Part shown: one piece after another, positions 32,331 through 35,457 of the stretch
Numbering within the stretch: position 1 is the first letter of the stretch
How the letters are laid out: each line of letters begins with the position of its first letter
Assembly (NCBI GenBank): GCA_021774695.1
Contig: JAJFIU010000100.1
Location: 1-35,457 of the forward strand
Origin: Alphaproteobacteria bacterium
Lineage (GTDB): Bacteria; Pseudomonadota; Alphaproteobacteria; Sphingomonadales; Kordiimonadaceae
Length of the DNA: 35,457 nt
Direction: 5' to 3'
Made by a program: the position numbers and the translations under genes
The notes under the pieces: model-generated
Told to the model about the DNA's origin: nothing
The model's input: only the letters and a program-made list of their open reading frames with translations
The model's database searches: none

Positions 32331-32936
32331 TTAGATATCTGTTAAAAGTGCACTAACACGTTCTTTCAAAGGAGGTAACAATTCGCCTTCAAACCACTGG
32401 TTTTTCTTCAGCCAGATGTTATTGCGCGGGCTGGGGTGCGGCAGCACAATTTTTTCAGGCCAGTGGTGTTGCCAGTTTTGTACCGCTTGGGTGACAGTGC
32501 TCTTGCGCTTAGTGGGCAGGTGCCACCCGATCGCATACTGGCCAATCACCAGTGTTAACTCCACTTGCGGCACTAGTTGCATCAACGGTTTACGCCAAGT
32601 TTCTGCGCATTCGGACCGCGGTGGTAAGTCGCCAGACTTACCGGTGCCGGGGTAACAAAAACCCATCGGTATGATCGCGATTTTTGCGGCATCGTAAAAT
32701 GTCGCGCGGTCAACGCCCATCCATAGGCGCAAGCGGTCTCCGCTCGGGTCATCGAAGGGAATGCCGCTTTCCTGCACCCGCCGGCCAGGGGCTTGGCCAA
32801 CAACTAGAATTTTGGCCGTTGAGCTGACCTGGAGCACCGGCCGTGGCTCGCATGGAAGCGATGCCGAGCAAATCGTGCAGGCTCGAATGTCACGGAGTAA
32901 TTCTGGAAGCATTTTGGGAAGGTTTTTCGATGTCAT
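32331..32936 (-). CDS. uracil-DNA glycosylase-family protein
   Basis: 201 residues. Motif 1 is VGQAPGRRVQESGIPFDDPS (about 46-65), motif 2 LVIGQYAIGWH and motif 3 LPHPSPRNNIWLKKNQWF near the C-terminus, the pattern of COG1573-type UDG-like proteins. Compared with family 4 UDGs (GEAPGxxED), the Glu-Asp after the loop is altered, so uracil excision is not certain. Cysteines at 20, 23 and 28 are near the N-terminus; whether they form the iron-sulfur site of family 4 enzymes cannot be decided. AAGG precedes the ATG at about 8 nt. It converges on the AraC gene. Confidence 0.82.
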   Translation of the reverse strand: MTSKNLPKMLPELLRDIRACTICSASLPCEPRPVLQVSSTAKILVVGQAPGRRVQESGIPFDDPSGDRLRLWMGVDRATFYDAAKIAIIPMGFCYPGTGKSGDLPPRSECAETWRKPLMQLVPQVELTLVIGQYAIGWHLPTKRKSTVTQAVQNWQHHWPEKIVLPHPSPRNNIWLKKNQWFEGELLPPLKERVSALLTDI

Positions 32937-33148
32937 AAAAGCGCCTTGTGATGAAGCGCAAAGGTTGCACGGAGTTTGGAGGAGTTCAATTCACTTCGCA
33001 GTGAAGCCCAAGCAAATTTACCCTTCAGTATTCGGATTAATCAATGGAGAGTGCGCCTTAGGTGACCGAAGCAACGGTTTATCCAGTTAAGGCGCATCCG
33101 GTCTGCTTTACTGTTATTGTCAATCAACAGTTTTTTGGCTGGTGTGTA

Positions 33149-34144
33149 ATGAAAAATATTTCAACATTGTTGGTAACAGTTTTGGGCTTGGTGAGTTCGC
33201 ATGCAAACGCTGCAGATATTCCAGATGCACACACTTTGGACTTGCTGGCCGATTACCGCATTCTATTTTCGTCTGAGCGTGGCGCGAGGGACACGCTGTC
33301 GCTTTTCAGCGTGGCTGCAACCGGGGGTGACCTGAAACAGCATGTGAAAATTTCGGTAAACCGGCGCGGCGAATACGAACCTGCTTTGTCGCCTGACGGC
33401 AATAAAATTGCTTTTACTACATACCGTTACGGCGGCTGGAAAATTGCGATTGCTGACATTGACGGCAGTAATGTCAGAAGACTAACCATGGACCCGCAGT
33501 ATGCCTATGACGCTAGTTGGTCGCCGGATAGCAAGCGTATTGTGTATCGGCGTATTGTAAATAACGGCGGCGCTTATTTTCGCGGAAATGGGGATATTTT
33601 TTCGATCAATATTGATGGCAGCAACAATATTAACCTCAGTAAATCGGACGGCGAACATGCTCGAAACCCAGCGTTTTCGCCGGACGGCAAGCTTATTGTC
33701 TATGACGCTTTTGTTGGTGATGACCTGCATATTATGCTGATGGACCAAAACGGCGATACCAAACATCGTGTGCCCACTGAGGGCAAGTATGCCTTTGCAC
33801 CCAGTTGGTCTCCGGGCGGCAAGTGGCTTGCGCACCTGCGGCAGGACAGCGACGGTTTTGTTGACGTTTGGCGCATGAAACCAGACGGGACGGCTGCTGA
33901 GAACCTGACCAAAAGCGTTGCAAACGGACACCATGCAATCGGCGATACCATCCAGCACTGGCAGTATGAAACCCATTGGTCACCGGACGGAAACTGGATC
34001 GCTTTTACCGCTGATTATGCGGAGAAGGGGAACATTGATATCTATCTGATTTCGGTAAAAACCGGACAAATCGCCAGATTAACCCGCCATAATGGTGCTG
34101 ACACGCATCCTTTTTGGTGTCAAATTCGCCGAAATGGGAATTGA
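33149..34144 (+). CDS. exported TolB-like beta-propeller protein
   Basis: 331 residues from ATG 33149, which begins a signal peptide (MKNISTLLVTVLGLVSSHAN, cleavage near ANAAD). The open frame continues upstream to 33062, but the extension has no signal and no ribosome site. The mature part is built from five or more PD40/WD40-like blades, each with a [SP]xxSPDGxxIxF-like core: PALSPDGNKIAFT, ASWSPDSKRIVYR, PAFSPDGKLIVYD, PSWSPGGKWLAHL and THWSPDGNWIAFT. The N-terminal TolB domain is absent, so it is a propeller-only protein rather than the Tol-Pal TolB. Ligand unknown. Confidence 0.85.
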   Translation: MKNISTLLVTVLGLVSSHANAADIPDAHTLDLLADYRILFSSERGARDTLSLFSVAATGGDLKQHVKISVNRRGEYEPALSPDGNKIAFTTYRYGGWKIAIADIDGSNVRRLTMDPQYAYDASWSPDSKRIVYRRIVNNGGAYFRGNGDIFSINIDGSNNINLSKSDGEHARNPAFSPDGKLIVYDAFVGDDLHIMLMDQNGDTKHRVPTEGKYAFAPSWSPGGKWLAHLRQDSDGFVDVWRMKPDGTAAENLTKSVANGHHAIGDTIQHWQYETHWSPDGNWIAFTADYAEKGNIDIYLISVKTGQIARLTRHNGADTHPFWCQIRRNGN

Positions 34145-34241
34145 AACAGCAAAAATCGGAGTTTCGGTGTGGCAAAAAGCGGCGCGATTGCCATATATTA
34201 ATTTAGTGCATTATTAAATATACATAACACATTGGAAAAGA

Positions 34242-34802
34242 TCACTTTTTTGTATATATAAGATTAAAATTCGGTTGCCAGCTTTTTCCACCATCATCTG
34301 ATTTTTCAATTTCCATTCGGCGCTCTGGTGAATCAGTAATATTGATATTGAGGCGAAAAGCACGAGAGATATTTTTATCCATTGGAAAGGTGGTTCCGGA
34401 TTTCAGGTTGGTTGCCACCAAAACACCGTTTTCAATAGAGCCTTCGTAAATATCCATGATGCCCCAAGTATCGTCCAACACGGCGATACGATATGTTTTG
34501 CGGTATTGATCATAGCTGTAGAAAGATGCGGTCTGAAAACTGGTGGAACTCTCATCCAGGGGCTTCTCACCGAGCATAAGGTTTTTCAGCTGGTAGGAAA
34601 ACTGAACTTCGGCGCGTGGTGCCTTTTGCCAGGTGGTGCCGTCATCGGATGAATATTCCATCGTTAGCGACCAGGTGCCAACCATCGGTGCAAGCTTTTG
34701 CATCGCAGCATACGGCGCTTTCGACTGTTCAGGAATATTTCCCTGGGCGAATGCAACAACGGAAGTGGCGGTTAGCATCAGGCCAAGTATTAGTGATTTC
34801 AT
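34242..34802 (-). CDS. small secreted protein with SDDGTTW and SDDGGKSW motifs
   Basis: 186 residues. A signal peptide (MKSLILGLMLTATSVVAFAQ) precedes a beta-rich domain. The domain starts LAPMVGTWSLTMEYSSDDG and ends EKSDDGGKSWQPNFNLIYTK, so the GTW and DGGKSW elements frame it, resembling DUF1579-like or lipocalin-like exported proteins. It shares the general plan of the secreted protein at 28900-29484 (signal peptide plus GxW-led beta domain) but the two are not obviously homologous. AGGAAAG precedes the ATG at about 9 nt. It converges on the beta-propeller gene. Confidence 0.75.
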   Translation of the reverse strand: MKSLILGLMLTATSVVAFAQGNIPEQSKAPYAAMQKLAPMVGTWSLTMEYSSDDGTTWQKAPRAEVQFSYQLKNLMLGEKPLDESSTSFQTASFYSYDQYRKTYRIAVLDDTWGIMDIYEGSIENGVLVATNLKSGTTFPMDKNISRAFRLNINITDSPERRMEIEKSDDGGKSWQPNFNLIYTKK

Positions 34803-35152
34803 CGATTTTCTTTCCTAAGCTGGTAAGAACTTAGCTCTATCTTAAGGTAGGGATTTAACTAATTGAACTTGTCACCCTTGGGACTTACCAGCCAGATTGG
34901 GGGACAAACTTGTGAAAATTGGTGCGAATCCCGAACGATAGCGCTGTGTGTTTTCGGCTTACAGCGGTGAAACCCAGGCCGTGGCCTGTTTGGATTAATT
35001 GATCGCTGTTGTGCGATGAGAGTGCGATTTATGAAGGCAGTGCGGGTGTAAATACAACCGGGGCGGCGATTAAAACCATCAGAATTTTCTTTTACTAATC
35101 ATCAAGTTACGGCATGGTAATAACCACTGCGGCGCGAATGGGGGAGAGACGG
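34803..35152. other. intergenic region, 350 nt
   Basis: No convincing gene. It contains CGCTGT (34942-34947) and ACAGCG (34961-34966) as a 6-bp inverted repeat with a 13-nt loop, and CAGGC-CGTG-GCCTG near 34976-34989. GGTGCGAATCCC near 34921 superficially resembles a tRNA T-arm, but the rest of the cloverleaf is missing. A leader RNA for the downstream gene is possible. Confidence 0.4.
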
Positions 35153-35457
35153 TTGACTGGCGCGCAAGATAAATTGCAAACAGATCCGGATGATGCGGCG
35201 ATACAACGCCAAATTCGCGACAAACTGGCGGCCTTTGAAAAGTCGACGCTGCGGATTGTGGCGATAGCTATTGGCGTTCTTTTTACAATCAGGGTGATAG
35301 CGTCTTTTTTCTTCATCCCCTTTGATAAAGCCATGACGGCGACCGGCCCTCTTAGTGTCAGCATTATGCTATCGCTCGGCATATTGATCGCCCATCATTA
35401 TGGTGCGCTGAAAAATACGGCGGTGCGGCCACTGTCTGTGATTTTGGCAACCCTGGT
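35153..35457 (+). CDS. membrane protein, N-terminal part (gene runs off the window)
   Basis: At least 101 residues, 3' end outside the window. From TTG 35153 (read as Met) it starts MTGAQDKLQTDPDDAAIQRQ, a hydrophilic cytoplasmic stretch, then two hydrophobic segments (about 37-56, LRIVAIAIGVLFTIRVIASF, and 66-82, GPLSVSIMLSLGILIAH). The TTG is preceded by a strong GGGGAGAGACGG ribosome site at about 6 nt. In-frame ATGs at 35114 and 35138 exist but lack one. The family cannot be identified from this portion; a sensor or signalling protein with an N-terminal membrane part is only one possibility. Confidence 0.55.
   Translation, partial: MTGAQDKLQTDPDDAAIQRQIRDKLAAFEKSTLRIVAIAIGVLFTIRVIASFFFIPFDKAMTATGPLSVSIMLSLGILIAHHYGALKNTAVRPLSVILATL

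Noticed and set aside
34915-34990. tRNA or cobalamin riboswitch from GGTGCGAATCCC and flanking hairpins
   Set aside because: No acceptor stem, anticodon arm or TTCGA T-loop; the conserved CCCGCAACTGT-type core of a cobalamin riboswitch is absent.

Overview
The window looks like a chromosomal segment of an alphaproteobacterium of intermediate GC content. Evidence: psd followed directly by pssA, a ppx-rlmE-guaB-rsmB run, TrmFO, a UvrA with the reduced zinc-ligand pattern I associate with alphaproteobacteria (recalled, not checked), and several exact GAAC-N7-GAAC direct repeats, which is the alphaproteobacterial LexA (SOS) box. No phage, transposase, CRISPR, rRNA or tRNA gene was found. Most of the window is core genome mixed with small envelope and accessory genes.

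Layout. 1-1262: NADP-isocitrate dehydrogenase (partial) and a LOG-family nucleotide hydrolase, both minus strand. 1422-2920: a membrane-anchored LysM protein facing a short unknown gene. 3223-5730: psd-pssA phospholipid pair, then a SPOR lipoprotein. 5731-6603: a long gene-poor gap holding a small minus-strand membrane-protein gene with two LexA boxes around its predicted promoter. 6604-13275: ppx-rlmE (1-nt overlap), guaB, a GNAT acetyltransferase, rsmB, DoxX and a TPR protein, closed by a clear terminator. 13357-17437: trmFO-M28 peptidase on minus, and a divergent membrane-embedded M28-like protein. 17491-23436: secreted metallophosphoesterase, DUF924 protein, solute-binding protein, MuiA-like DUF4139 protein and a GH25 lipoprotein. 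23526-30268: uvrA, a two-domain GNAT, a DUF1624 membrane protein with a secreted partner, and ssb. 30384-32936: VOC-MAPEG operon, a divergent AraC regulator and a uracil-DNA-glycosylase-like protein. 33149-35457: a TolB-like beta-propeller protein, a small secreted protein and a truncated membrane protein.

How it fits together. The most interesting signal is a set of four near-identical LexA boxes, all starting GAACAAA on one strand. One is upstream of uvrA and one upstream of ssb, both classic SOS genes, which calibrates the motif in this genome. The other two bracket a predicted promoter at 6411-6466 that would drive a 63-residue single-span membrane protein (6204-6395, minus). That arrangement resembles, in logic but not in recognisable sequence, the SOS-induced small membrane division inhibitors of Caulobacter such as SidA. 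I propose it as a candidate undescribed SOS effector.

All calls are from reading the sequence; no database search or codon-usage statistic was run. Start codons were moved from the longest frame to internal starts where a ribosome-binding site, signal peptide or family N-terminus argued for it, and this is stated per entry.
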